This document shows positions 34,778-42,807 of a stretch of 64,000 nt of DNA, piece after piece (positions within the stretch are counted from its first letter, which is position 1; each line of letters opens with the position of its first letter). The notes under the pieces are model-generated. The model searched no databases. It saw only the letters and a list, made by a program, of their open reading frames with translations, and was not told the origin of the DNA. The stretch spans positions 186,001 through 250,000 of the forward strand of contig NZ_VLKJ01000005.1 of the NCBI RefSeq assembly GCF_007830315.1, in the 5' to 3' direction. The translations under genes were made by a program, and so were the position numbers. The stretch comes from Novosphingobium taihuense (GTDB lineage: Bacteria; Pseudomonadota; Alphaproteobacteria; Sphingomonadales; Sphingomonadaceae).

Positions 34778-35733
34778 AGCAATCTGCGCTCGATAACGGT
34801 TATGACGAGATCGTCTGCATTGTCGCCGATGCAGAAGGCACGGCGCAGCGGCTTTGCGATGTGCTGGGCTTTCACGTGGAATGGTGCGACATTCCGGAGG
34901 CAGGCTTCCTTGCGCTTCACGATATCGCGCCGCAGGACGGGTGGACCGAGATAACCGTGGCCCAGCCACAGGCCGGACGCGGAAGGCTGCGCCTGCTGCA
35001 GGCGCCGGGAGCTGTGCCACCCGTCCGGCGCATGGGCGCGCGGCCGTGGGATATGGGCGGATTCTTCGACGTTTCGCTACGGTCACTGGGACCGATCGAC
35101 GATCTTCTGGCCGCTTTCTGTCGCAACGGTTTTGCAGCCGAAGCACCGGTCACGCGCTTTGCCATGGGTGGAACCGAAGTTCTGGAAGCACTGGCCCGCG
35201 ATGCAGATGGCCTCTGCTTTGCCATGATCGAGCGACTTTCTCCCCCGCTCACGGGATGGGACCATGTCGATGGACCCGCCAGCAATCCCTTCAACTCCGT
35301 TATCGTGGTCGACGACATGGAAGCTGGCCGCCGCTTCATGACCGAAGTGCTCGGCTGGAAAGTGCTGGTCGATACGGCACTGACCCATGAAGACGGGCGC
35401 AACGTCATGGGCCTGCCGCTTGACCTTGCGCGTGAAAAGGACGTTGCGGTCCTGATCGCGCAGGCACAAGGCGCGATGGAAGGTTCGGTCGAACTGATCC
35501 ATTACCCATGCGAGCCGCTCGATTTCCGGAGCGACCGGCCGGGCTGGCGCGGCATCGCTTCGCTATGTTTTCCGGTGAGCGATCTGGACGCGGTGCTTCG
35601 CCGGGCTCACGATCACGGTGCCGAAACCGGCGCGGCGCGGGAGGTCAACTGGGGCGCGCGGGGCATGGTCCGAGCTGGCTGGGTGATGACGCCGTGGGCG
35701 GCACGGCTGGTATTCTTCGAGGGGCAGGGATGA
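34774..35733 (+). CDS. Two-domain VOC family protein
   Basis: A 319-residue protein with VOC modules at residues about 8-145 (IVCIVADAEGTAQRLCDVLGF) and 165-315 (NSVIVVDDMEAGRRFMTEVLGW). It has no signal peptide, although its neighbours are exported. VOC proteins of this size include ring-cleaving dioxygenases and glyoxalase-like enzymes; ligand residues cannot be assigned by eye. It overlaps the amine oxidase and the DUF3089 gene by four bases each, so tight co-expression is certain. Confidence 0.82.
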   Translation: MKQSALDNGYDEIVCIVADAEGTAQRLCDVLGFHVEWCDIPEAGFLALHDIAPQDGWTEITVAQPQAGRGRLRLLQAPGAVPPVRRMGARPWDMGGFFDVSLRSLGPIDDLLAAFCRNGFAAEAPVTRFAMGGTEVLEALARDADGLCFAMIERLSPPLTGWDHVDGPASNPFNSVIVVDDMEAGRRFMTEVLGWKVLVDTALTHEDGRNVMGLPLDLAREKDVAVLIAQAQGAMEGSVELIHYPCEPLDFRSDRPGWRGIASLCFPVSDLDAVLRRAHDHGAETGAAREVNWGARGMVRAGWVMTPWAARLVFFEGQG

Positions 35734-36758
35734 AACTTCGATTGGCACTTGCAGCAGCGCTGACCGCGATTGCCGCGCCCGCACTGTCCGATACGCCTGC
35801 GCCCGATTACGCGCAGGCGCGCTACTGGAGCACGGTTGAAAGCCTGCCGCAGGGCGCAAGTGCCGCCAGGGCCCTGCGCAATGTCGACGTGTTCTGGATC
35901 CACCCGACGACAACACGCTCGCCCACCGATCTGAACCACGATCCACTCGATCCCGCGGTGCTCAAATGGACCGAGGAGAGCGCGGTGCAGCGGCAGGCGA
36001 GCGCGTTTTCCGCGTGCTGCCGCGTGTTTGCGCCGCGCTATCGTGCTGCCACAAGCAAGGCGCTTATGGACCCAGTCAATCGCGACAAGGCCTTTGCGCT
36101 GGCCTATGCCGATGTCGAGCGGGCGTTCGACTGGTATCTGGCGCACGAGAACAAGGGCCGTCCTTTCATCATCGCCGGGCACAGCCAAGGGGGGGCGCAT
36201 ACTGCTTCGCTGCTGGAGAAGCGGATCAAGGGCACGAAGCTTCAGGGGCGGATGGTCGCGGCCTACATCATCGGCATCAACCTGATGGAGGGCGATCTTG
36301 CCCCGCGCCTTGCCGGTATCCCGTTCTGCGATACCCCAGCGCAGACCGGGTGCTTCGTGCAATGGAATTCGGTGCTGGCCGGCAGCGACAATGGCCCTAC
36401 GCTCAAGGCCTATGCCGCAGCCTTTGCCGCCGAGAACGGCGGAAAGAACGGCGGCAAGCCGCTCTGCGTGAACCCCGTAACCTTTCATACACGCCGCCCG
36501 CTTTCGCTATCGTCCGAGGCCAGGGGAACAGTAACGGGCGATCCCGGCTTCGGGGCAATGGGACCGTTGAAGACAGGGGCGGTGGCAGCCGAGTGCCGCG
36601 ATGGCCTGCTCACGGTGTGGACCACGCCCGCGCTCGGCCTCAAGCCGCTGCCCGGTGGTTCTATGCATTATCACGACGTCGGCCTGTTCTGGGCCGACAT
36701 ATCCGCCAATGCCGCGCTGCGTGCGCAGGCCTGGCTCAAGGCGCACGGTTCACGTTGA
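35730..36758 (+). CDS. Exported DUF3089 alpha/beta-hydrolase
   Basis: A 342-residue protein with a signal peptide (MKLRLALAAALTAIAAPALS) and a DUF3089 domain. Typical marks are VDVFWIHPTTTRSPTDLNHD near residue 50 and the nucleophile elbow IIAGHSQGGAHTASLL near residue 150. The C-terminal half (HYHDVGLFWADISAN) closes the fold. DUF3089 proteins are lipase-like hydrolases common in sphingomonads. The ATG overlaps the VOC stop. It presumably hydrolyses an ester outside the cytoplasm; no substrate is known for the family. Confidence 0.88.
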   Translation: MKLRLALAAALTAIAAPALSDTPAPDYAQARYWSTVESLPQGASAARALRNVDVFWIHPTTTRSPTDLNHDPLDPAVLKWTEESAVQRQASAFSACCRVFAPRYRAATSKALMDPVNRDKAFALAYADVERAFDWYLAHENKGRPFIIAGHSQGGAHTASLLEKRIKGTKLQGRMVAAYIIGINLMEGDLAPRLAGIPFCDTPAQTGCFVQWNSVLAGSDNGPTLKAYAAAFAAENGGKNGGKPLCVNPVTFHTRRPLSLSSEARGTVTGDPGFGAMGPLKTGAVAAECRDGLLTVWTTPALGLKPLPGGSMHYHDVGLFWADISANAALRAQAWLKAHGSR

Positions 36759-36790
36759 TCGCGCGCCGCTAAACCATGGAAAAGCCTGCA

Positions 36791-37165
36791 ATGCTGAAAG
36801 TTCTTGCCCCAATCGTTGCCGCGGTCGTTCTGGCCAGCCCTGCTCAGGCGCAGGATGCCGCTGCCGGGAAACGGGCGTTTCTCAAATGCGTGGCGTGCCA
36901 TTCGGTCGCCAAGGGCGCGCCTAACAAGATCGGCCCGAACCTGTTCGGCGTCGTCGGTCGCAAGGCGGGCACAGCTCCCGGTTTCCGCTATTCGGCGGCG
37001 ATGAAGGCCAAGGGCGCAGCGATCGTGTGGAACCCTGCCACGCTCGACAAGTGGCTGGCACGTCCCTCGGCGGTGATCCCCGGCACCTCGATGGCCTTTG
37101 CCGGCGTGCCCAACGCGGCCGAGCGCGCCTCGATCATCGCCTACCTCAAGAAGCCGGTGCCCTGA
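36791..37165 (+). CDS. Periplasmic class I cytochrome c
   Basis: A 124-residue cytochrome c2-like protein. A signal peptide (cut near AQA) precedes a single haem site Cys33-V-A-Cys36-His37, and the sixth ligand is Met101 in PGTSMAF. KIGPNLFGVVGRKAG is standard for the family. ATG 36791 gives a normal signal peptide; an ATG 15 bases earlier is possible. It may accept electrons from the exported flavin oxidase at 33278 or from the FAD oxidases, as PchC does for 4-cresol dehydrogenase, but that is inference from co-location. It overlaps the next gene by one base. Confidence 0.93.
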   Translation: MLKVLAPIVAAVVLASPAQAQDAAAGKRAFLKCVACHSVAKGAPNKIGPNLFGVVGRKAGTAPGFRYSAAMKAKGAAIVWNPATLDKWLARPSAVIPGTSMAFAGVPNAAERASIIAYLKKPVP

Positions 37166-38070
37166 TGGCAGGATTTTCGGTCGGCCGGCGCGGCCTACTC
37201 GTTGGAGCCGGGGCGCTCATCGCCTCGGCTCGGCTGGGCGCGATGGCGGCCAAACCCGTCACCGAACGCCAGTTCGGCCTCACCGGCCCCGGTGGCCGCG
37301 AGATCCGGGTGAGCGAATGGAAGCCGCGTGGGAAGGCCAAGGCGCTGGTACTGTTCAGTCACGGCGCGGCATCCTCGCCCCGCTTTTACGAGGCACTGTT
37401 CGGCCCCTGGCTGGCGGCAGGATTCCACATCCTGGCCCCGCTCCACGTCGATTCCAGCGAGCATCCGCGGACCAGGGACTTCCCCGGCCTTGCCAGCTGG
37501 AAAGCCCGGCTTGAGGACATGCGCGCGCTGTCTGCCCACGTCGGCAGGCGGCCTTGGATCGCGGCTGGGCATTCGTATGGCGGCCTCGTCGCGCTGACAA
37601 TGGGCGGCGCGGCGGCAATTCCACCGGAAGGCTGGGGCGACCCGCTGTCCGATCTGAATGCATGTGCAGTGCTGGCCTTCAGCCCGCCTGCCCCCATCCC
37701 TGTGCTGTGCACGACAGAAGGCTATGGCAAGCTTGCCGTGCCCGCTCTGATCCAGACCGGTACCAAGGACATCGTCCCCGGCATCACGACGACCGATGGC
37801 GAAGGCTGGCGCGGCCATCTTGTGCCATATGAGGCCGCTGCGCCGGGCGGCAATCGCTACGGCCTCGTGCTGGAAGGTGTGGACCACTACTTCGGCGGGG
37901 CGATCTGCCGCTATGACCTGCCAGGACCGAAGCAGCTTGACCGGCTTGCCGATGCGGCGCGCGTCTCCACCCTGTTTGTCGATGCCCATGGGCGGGCGGA
38001 CAAGGTTGCAAGAAAGCAGCTCGATGCGATGTTGACAGACCGCCTGCCGGTGATGCTTCTGCGCAAGTAG
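37165..38070 (+). CDS. Exported alpha/beta-hydrolase
   Basis: A 301-residue hydrolase with a Tat-like leader (VGRRGLLVGAGALIASARLG). The nucleophile elbow is AGHSYGGLVALTMGG near residue 135, a probable Asp lies in QTGTKDIVPG and the His in LEGVDHYFGG, so the triad appears complete. LFSHGAASSPRFYEALFGPW forms the oxyanion region. It is the third hydrolase of this operon, after 32331 and 35730. It overlaps the cytochrome c stop (TGATG). Substrate unknown; an ester or lactone is likely. Confidence 0.87.
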   Translation: MAGFSVGRRGLLVGAGALIASARLGAMAAKPVTERQFGLTGPGGREIRVSEWKPRGKAKALVLFSHGAASSPRFYEALFGPWLAAGFHILAPLHVDSSEHPRTRDFPGLASWKARLEDMRALSAHVGRRPWIAAGHSYGGLVALTMGGAAAIPPEGWGDPLSDLNACAVLAFSPPAPIPVLCTTEGYGKLAVPALIQTGTKDIVPGITTTDGEGWRGHLVPYEAAAPGGNRYGLVLEGVDHYFGGAICRYDLPGPKQLDRLADAARVSTLFVDAHGRADKVARKQLDAMLTDRLPVMLLRK

Positions 38071-38089
38071 ATTTGCGGCGGGAGAGAGC

Positions 38090-38602
38090 ATGAAGCGTGG
38101 CATTGCAGGGCTGGCGTTGGCCACGGCCCTTGGCCTGACAGGCACGGCACAGGCGGAGGAGAAGCCGAATCCCCCCGATCCTTCGCTGGAATTCGTGTTC
38201 GAGGAAGAGGTGATGCTGGCTTCCGGCATCGCGCCGGGCACGACCCCGCTGGGTGGGCGCAACATCATTCCGATCACCGGGGGCACGTTCAGCGGGCCGG
38301 CCATTCGGGGAACGGTCATGCCCGGCGGGTGGGACTGGCAGCTGATCCGTCCCGATGGCTGCGTACAGCTGAAGGCCGATTACTTCATCAAAACCGATGA
38401 CGGCGTGGTGATCAACATCGTCAACACTGCAGTCGCCTGCCGCGATGGACAAGGCAAGCCTGGCCCGGTGCGCACCCATGCCGTGTTCGAGGCGCCGAAC
38501 GGCAAGTACGATTGGCTGAACCGCGAGACGTTCATCGGCTCGCTAGTACCGGGCGATGCCAGCCTGAAGTCGGTGCGGATCAGGTTCTACCGGGTGAATT
38601 GA
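38090..38602 (+). CDS. Exported DUF3237 protein
   Basis: A 170-residue protein with a signal peptide (MKRGIAGLALATALGLTGTA, cut near AQA) and a DUF3237 domain: LEFVFEEEVMLASG, GGTFSGPAIRGTVMPGGWDWQ, LKADYFIKTDDGVVINI. DUF3237 is a small beta-barrel family of unproven activity; in aromatic-degradation clusters it is often near flavin oxidases and hydrolases. GGGAGAG precedes the ATG. It is the last gene of the 32331 operon and is followed by a REP-like hairpin. Confidence 0.88.
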   Translation: MKRGIAGLALATALGLTGTAQAEEKPNPPDPSLEFVFEEEVMLASGIAPGTTPLGGRNIIPITGGTFSGPAIRGTVMPGGWDWQLIRPDGCVQLKADYFIKTDDGVVINIVNTAVACRDGQGKPGPVRTHAVFEAPNGKYDWLNRETFIGSLVPGDASLKSVRIRFYRVN

Positions 38603-38625
38603 GGGCTTCGTTAGCCGATTCTCCT

Positions 38626-38665
38626 CGTCGCCCCGGGCATGACCCGGGTCAGGCCCGGGGCGACG
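38626..38665. repeat. REP-like palindrome / bidirectional terminator
   Basis: A perfect 13-bp stem (38626-38638 with 38653-38665) encloses a loop that itself contains GACCCGGGTC. It lies between the convergent DUF3237 and small helical protein genes. The CGTCGCCCCGGGC type arm resembles dispersed palindromes common in alphaproteobacterial intergenic regions. It may serve as a terminator as well. Confidence 0.65.
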
Positions 38666-38698
38666 CTGATGTGTTGGGAGATATGGGGCTCACCCCGC

Positions 38699-39076
38699 TC
38701 AATCCTGCAGCGCAATTTCCGCGATCGTGGCGTTGAAGCCGTCTGCGGTCTGCGCCTGTGCGGCTTCGTCGGCGTCTTTCAGCTGGAGGTAGAACAGGCG
38801 GCGCAGGAAGTCCTGACGACGCTCCTCGCGCTCCTCCAGCGCGGTCTGGTCAAGCTCGAGCGTCTCAATGCCGGCAGCAAGATCGATGCCGTGCGCCTTG
38901 GAAACGCGTTCTGCGCTATCCATCCGGTCACGCAGCACCGAGACTTCGTTGGCCAACACCATGACCATCGAGATGACGTGATCCAAACCCGGCGTTTCAT
39001 AGAATTCCGGGCGCTTTCCGCGCGCGTGGCGGATGACGTGGGGTCGTTCTTCACTCATGGCTTCGGCTCCAGTCAT
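38699..39076 (-). CDS. Small helical protein paired with methyltransferase (unknown family)
   Basis: A 125-residue protein I do not recognise. The middle part, LDHVISMVMVLANEVSVLRDRMDSAERVSK, is a long amphipathic, probably coiled-coil helix, followed by a charged stretch EEREERRQDFLRRLF. It overlaps the methyltransferase stop by four bases (ATGA). The protein at 45077, also beside a methyltransferase, has the matching segment GMVLALLGEVVVLKDRLDANERL, so the two are paralogues. It is likely a partner or adaptor of the methyltransferase. No membrane segment or signal is present. Confidence 0.75.
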   Translation of the reverse strand: MTGAEAMSEERPHVIRHARGKRPEFYETPGLDHVISMVMVLANEVSVLRDRMDSAERVSKAHGIDLAAGIETLELDQTALEEREERRQDFLRRLFYLQLKDADEAAQAQTADGFNATIAEIALQD

Positions 39077-40302
39077 GCCGCGATCTTCTGGGCGAGGGGC
39101 TTGCGCGCGATCAGCACTTCCCAGCCGCCGCCCGGCGCAAATTCGCCCGCAGTAAACTCGCGCTCGGCCACCGCCTCGCTCGCTTCCTGGCTGTAGCCTT
39201 CGGCGGCGGCGGCGAACTCCATCACCGCCATCGGCGCGGTATCGAACTTCACGTCGGCACGATTGAACCCGGCCTTTTCGGCCAGCGCGATCTGGTCCAT
39301 GTCGCGCATCGCGCCCCAGAACGGCTCGTTGTTGTACCAGGTCTCGTTGTCGAGAATGAACTGGGTGAAGGGGTCCATCAGGTCGAACGGGGGCAGGTCA
39401 GCGTGGATCATGAGGCCACCGGGGGCGAGGACGCGGTGCGCTTCGGCAAAGATCTTCGGCATGGCCTTGCCGCTGGTTTCGTGCAGCAGGATGTGGCTGA
39501 CGACGAGATCGAAGTGTGCATCGGGGAAGGTGGTTTCCTCCGCGCTCATCTGCGCGTAGTTGACCTCCAGCCCAAACCCAGCGGCGCGGGCATGGGCATA
39601 GCGCACGCAGGGCCCGCCAACATCGATGCCCCACACTTCCGCTTCGGGGAACAGTTCCTTGTAGGGCAGGGTGGAGTGGCCGACCGTGCAACCCATGTCG
39701 AGAATGCGACGGGGCTTGAAGTCGGGCATGTGGCGCTTGATGTAGTTCACCACCGAGCGGCCCATGTCGTCATTGTTCGGGCCGGTGTAGCCCATCGAAT
39801 AGAGATAGACCCCGCGATCGTAGAGCGCGCCGACCGAGACGTCGTCCTCGCACACCTCGCTGCAATAGCCGCCGGGCATGCAGTGGATATCGAGCGCGGT
39901 GACATAGCGCGGCGGGGTGAAGCCTTCGGGGATGACCAGCTGGGCCTTGGTCGAGGCCGAGAGCGCCTTGGCCTGCGCGATCAGTTCGGGAAGCTGCCGA
40001 TCGACAGAGCCGTTGACCGATTCCCACAGCAGTTCCTGCGCGATGCGGTTGGCGGCGGCATAGTGCTGGAAATAGATGTCGCCGACCATGCCGCTGCGAA
40101 TATCACGGCGATCGGCGGGCGCGCGGCCATGGTCCTTCTCGAACTTGCGGGCGACGCGCGTCTGGTAGATCGGGGTCAGTCCGGGCAGCAGGGTGGACTG
40201 GATGAAGCCCTTGAAGCTCTTGGTGAACTCCTGCCTTGCGGCTTCGTCGGCTGTGGCCTTGGGCAGGGCGGGATGATCGGCCTGCTGGAACGTATTGAGC
40301 AT
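39073..40302 (-). CDS. SAM-dependent methyltransferase with extra N-terminal domain
   Basis: A 409-residue protein. The class I methyltransferase domain begins near residue 195: ILDMGCTVGHSTLPYKELFP is motif I, VWGIDVGGP motif II, and RVLAPGGLMIHADLP the post-motif region. About 190 residues precede it, ending in the unusual PRYVTALDIHCMPGGY. The paralogue at 45453 has PRYISAIDHHRMPGSY at the same place. HETSGKAM also recurs there as HETSAKGM. The N-terminal domain is not one I know. ATG 40302 is chosen; a GTG seven codons upstream is less likely. It is divergent from a DUF1838 gene across a full-consensus 19-bp dyad. The methyl acceptor is unknown. Confidence 0.85.
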   Translation of the reverse strand: MLNTFQQADHPALPKATADEAARQEFTKSFKGFIQSTLLPGLTPIYQTRVARKFEKDHGRAPADRRDIRSGMVGDIYFQHYAAANRIAQELLWESVNGSVDRQLPELIAQAKALSASTKAQLVIPEGFTPPRYVTALDIHCMPGGYCSEVCEDDVSVGALYDRGVYLYSMGYTGPNNDDMGRSVVNYIKRHMPDFKPRRILDMGCTVGHSTLPYKELFPEAEVWGIDVGGPCVRYAHARAAGFGLEVNYAQMSAEETTFPDAHFDLVVSHILLHETSGKAMPKIFAEAHRVLAPGGLMIHADLPPFDLMDPFTQFILDNETWYNNEPFWGAMRDMDQIALAEKAGFNRADVKFDTAPMAVMEFAAAAEGYSQEASEAVAEREFTAGEFAPGGGWEVLIARKPLAQKIAA

Positions 40303-40381
40303 CTGAGCGACTCCGCTTCGCACTTGCGCAGGCCATGCATGAGGCGTTTAGGCCCCATCGGGCAAGGCCTGCCCCAAAGTG

Positions 40382-40400
40382 CTGTCCGCGTGGCGGATAG
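40382..40400. promoter_or_regulatory. 19-bp dyad CTGTCCG-N5-CGGATAG
   Basis: A full-consensus copy centred between the divergent methyltransferase (start 40302) and DUF1838 (start 40483) genes, about 80 bases from each. Its midpoint location suggests control of both transcripts. Confidence 0.65.
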
Positions 40401-40482
40401 CATAGGAGGCGATCATGCAGCCGTTTTGATTCAAGGCAAATTCGACCATACAGAATCCCCGAACGCCAAGGAATGGGTACCG

Positions 40483-41526
40483 ATGGACGACCAGAATTTT
40501 TCCCGTCGCGAAAGCATGGGCTTTGCTGCCCTGATGGCCGGCATGGTGGCTTTGCCCGCCACGGCATCGGCTGCGGCGAAAAAGGCCAAGGGCAAGCCCA
40601 AGGTCGATTTCATCACCAAGATCGATTTCAAGGACCCGAAGTGGACGCGCGACACGTATGCTCGCCTCGATGCCGACATCGATCCGACCAAGGAAAAGTG
40701 CGGCTGGATCAAGGGCAAGGCCTATGGCGTGCGCCCGAACGAGAAGGTGCGCACGCTGTTCGACGTCGAAGGCTTCAGCTTCGTTCGCACAAAGCGGCTC
40801 GAAGACGGGTCCTATCGGCGCATGCTGCGCGAAGTGGTGTTCTATCGCGATCCGGTGACCAAGCAGATCATGACCGAATGGGACAACCCCTATACCGGTG
40901 AACGCGTGAAGGTTGTGCCGATCGCCAACGATCCGTTCAACTTCACGATCAGCGAATTCCAGCCCGAAGCGCCGTCCTATGGCGGGTTGCAGAAAAGCGA
41001 GCCGAAGAAAATCCCGTTCCTGCAGGACTGGGAATACGGTCCCAACGGCACGATGCTGCTGCACACCGGGATCGACATGCAGTATCCCAACGCGCTCCAG
41101 CCCGACAAGTGGGTGCGCGAAAGCTCGGGCGTGATGAACCGCGTTTCGGAACACTTCATCTACGTGGTGAAGCAGGAAGACGTCGAGAATCCCTATCTGA
41201 CGCACATCCCGCACATCGGCGCATGGAGCCGCATCACCCCGTGGCTGCCATGGATGCTGATGGGGCAGGCTGAAGGCCACGTCAGCTACTTCACCCACTT
41301 CCAGACCATTCCCGAAGGCGAAAAGGGCCTGCCAGCCGATCTCGTCGCCGCGGCCCGCGCCATGGACGAGAAGTGGCTCCACGCACCGACCGAGGATTAC
41401 GGCCCATCGCTGTCGAGCCTTGAGAACTACGCGCGCGAGCAGAAGCCCGCGCCAGTTCCGGCAGGCTGGAGCCCGCCCAAGGCTCCTGCACCCGCCATGC
41501 CCTTTCCGGTGAAGAAGCCGGAGTAA
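40483..41526 (+). CDS. DUF1838 protein, Tat-exported (copy A)
   Basis: A 347-residue DUF1838 protein with a leader (SRRESMGFAALMAGMVALPA) that fits a Tat signal. Conserved parts are FYRDPVTKQIMTEWDNPYTGE near residue 130 and ITPWLPWMLMGQAEGHV near residue 250; W-D-N-P-x-x-G and W-M-x-M-G recur in the two other DUF1838 proteins here. The C-terminus is Pro-rich (PAPVPAGWSPPKAPAPAMP). DUF1838 has no proven activity. The frame is open much further upstream, but that part is antisense to the methyltransferase gene and crosses the dyad; ATG 40483 with AAGGAA upstream is the start. Confidence 0.88.
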   Translation: MDDQNFSRRESMGFAALMAGMVALPATASAAAKKAKGKPKVDFITKIDFKDPKWTRDTYARLDADIDPTKEKCGWIKGKAYGVRPNEKVRTLFDVEGFSFVRTKRLEDGSYRRMLREVVFYRDPVTKQIMTEWDNPYTGERVKVVPIANDPFNFTISEFQPEAPSYGGLQKSEPKKIPFLQDWEYGPNGTMLLHTGIDMQYPNALQPDKWVRESSGVMNRVSEHFIYVVKQEDVENPYLTHIPHIGAWSRITPWLPWMLMGQAEGHVSYFTHFQTIPEGEKGLPADLVAAARAMDEKWLHAPTEDYGPSLSSLENYAREQKPAPVPAGWSPPKAPAPAMPFPVKKPE

Positions 41527-41567
41527 CCTTGTCCTGAGCAGCGCCCTCTCAACCGTTGCTCAATCTG

Positions 41568-41599
41568 CCCCCGCGTGGTTTGTGCCGCGCGGGGGTTTT
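41568..41599 (+). terminator. Intrinsic terminator after DUF1838 copy A
   Basis: CCCCCGCG (41568-41575) pairs with CGCGGGGG (41588-41595) and TTTT follows. It separates the DUF1838 gene from the MFS gene, whose start is 21 bases later. Confidence 0.8.
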
Positions 41600-41619
41600 C
41601 GTGCCTTCGAGGAACTGCA

Positions 41620-42807
41620 ATGGCCCATGGATTGACGCCCGAAGCGAAGGCAGAACTTGGCCGGGGATGGCCGCTGGTCCTCGCCGCTGCGCTGGCCATC
41701 GGCGTGGGCACGATGGGCATCGGGTTCTACTCGCTCGGCCTCTTCGTGAAGCCGCTGCAGGCGGAATTCGGGTGGAGCCGTGCGGCGGTGTCAGGCGCGG
41801 CGACGTTCCAGCAGTTCGGCATTTTTCTCTCCGCGCCGCTCGTCGGCTGGCTGGCGGATCGCTGGGGCGCAAGGCCGATAGCGCTCGCCAGCTTCATCGC
41901 CACTCCGCTCGCGCTGCTTGCCCTGTCGCGTACCGGCAATTCGGTTGTGGCATGGGACGCGCTGTGGCTGCTCGTCTCGCTGGCAGGCGCAGGCACCACG
42001 CCGGCGATCTGGGCCCGGATCGTCTCGCTGCGCTTCGATCATGCGCGCGGACTGGCGCTCGGCCTGATGCTGATGGGTACCGGCACGGCAGCGATCCTCG
42101 CGCCGGCACTGCTCGGTCCGGTCTTCGCCACGAGCGGCTGGCGCACGGCGGTCATGGTCATGGCAGGCGCAACGCTCATGATCGGCCTGCCCGCCAGCCT
42201 GCTTGTCGGCACGGCAGACCGGCCCGCACCCGGCACCCGCACCAGGGGCCGCTTCGAGGCCAACCGGCAGACGCTGATGCTCCTGCTGATTGCCTTCCTG
42301 CTCGGCCTGATCGTGGCCGGGTTGATCGTGCATCTCGTGCCGATGCTGGTCGATCGCGGCATGGCGGCGGCTGATGCGGCGCAAGTGGCCGCTGGCGTCG
42401 GCGTTGCCGTGCTGGTGGCGCGTCTGGTCGTGGGCTACCTTTTCGACCGTTTCCATGCGCCCTACGTTGCCGCGCTGTTCCTGCTGTCGCCAGTCGTCGC
42501 GGCGCTGCTGCTCTACGGAGGCGAGCCAGTGGTGATCGCCGCACTCATGCTCGGCCTTGCCGCCGGGGCCGAGGTCGACATGCTGGCCTACTTCACCGGC
42601 CGCTACGCCGCGCTCGCCAACTACGGCGCGACGTATGGCGGAGTTCTCGGCGTGTTCTGCCTCGGTGCCGGCCTTGGTCCGATGCTGTTCGGCCAAGCCT
42701 ACGACGCGCTGGGCGGGTACGACGCGGCGCTGCTTGGATCGGCGGTCGTACTGGCGCTGGTCGTGGTCCTGATCGCCTCGCTGGGGCGGTATCGCTCAGA
42801 GTCCTAG
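41620..42807 (+). CDS. MFS transporter (MCT/oxalate-formate-antiporter-like)
   Basis: A 395-residue 12-helix transporter. VGWLADRWGARPIAL is the loop 2-3 motif; LGLAAGAEVDMLAYFTGRYAALANYG matches the same region in the transporter at 16449, so the two are paralogues. Both are adjacent to a GlcD-type FAD oxidase. GAGGA lies before ATG 41620. The last 12 bases overlap the convergent FAD oxidase gene. It probably imports an organic acid. It follows an intrinsic terminator, so it may use its own promoter or read-through. Confidence 0.9.
   Translation: MAHGLTPEAKAELGRGWPLVLAAALAIGVGTMGIGFYSLGLFVKPLQAEFGWSRAAVSGAATFQQFGIFLSAPLVGWLADRWGARPIALASFIATPLALLALSRTGNSVVAWDALWLLVSLAGAGTTPAIWARIVSLRFDHARGLALGLMLMGTGTAAILAPALLGPVFATSGWRTAVMVMAGATLMIGLPASLLVGTADRPAPGTRTRGRFEANRQTLMLLLIAFLLGLIVAGLIVHLVPMLVDRGMAAADAAQVAAGVGVAVLVARLVVGYLFDRFHAPYVAALFLLSPVVAALLLYGGEPVVIAALMLGLAAGAEVDMLAYFTGRYAALANYGATYGGVLGVFCLGAGLGPMLFGQAYDALGGYDAALLGSAVVLALVVVLIASLGRYRSES

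Noticed and set aside
39403-40482. Long open frame continuous with DUF1838 copy A
   Set aside because: It is antisense to the methyltransferase gene and crosses a divergent promoter with the 19-bp dyad. High GC keeps the frame open; homology and Tat leader begin at 40483.
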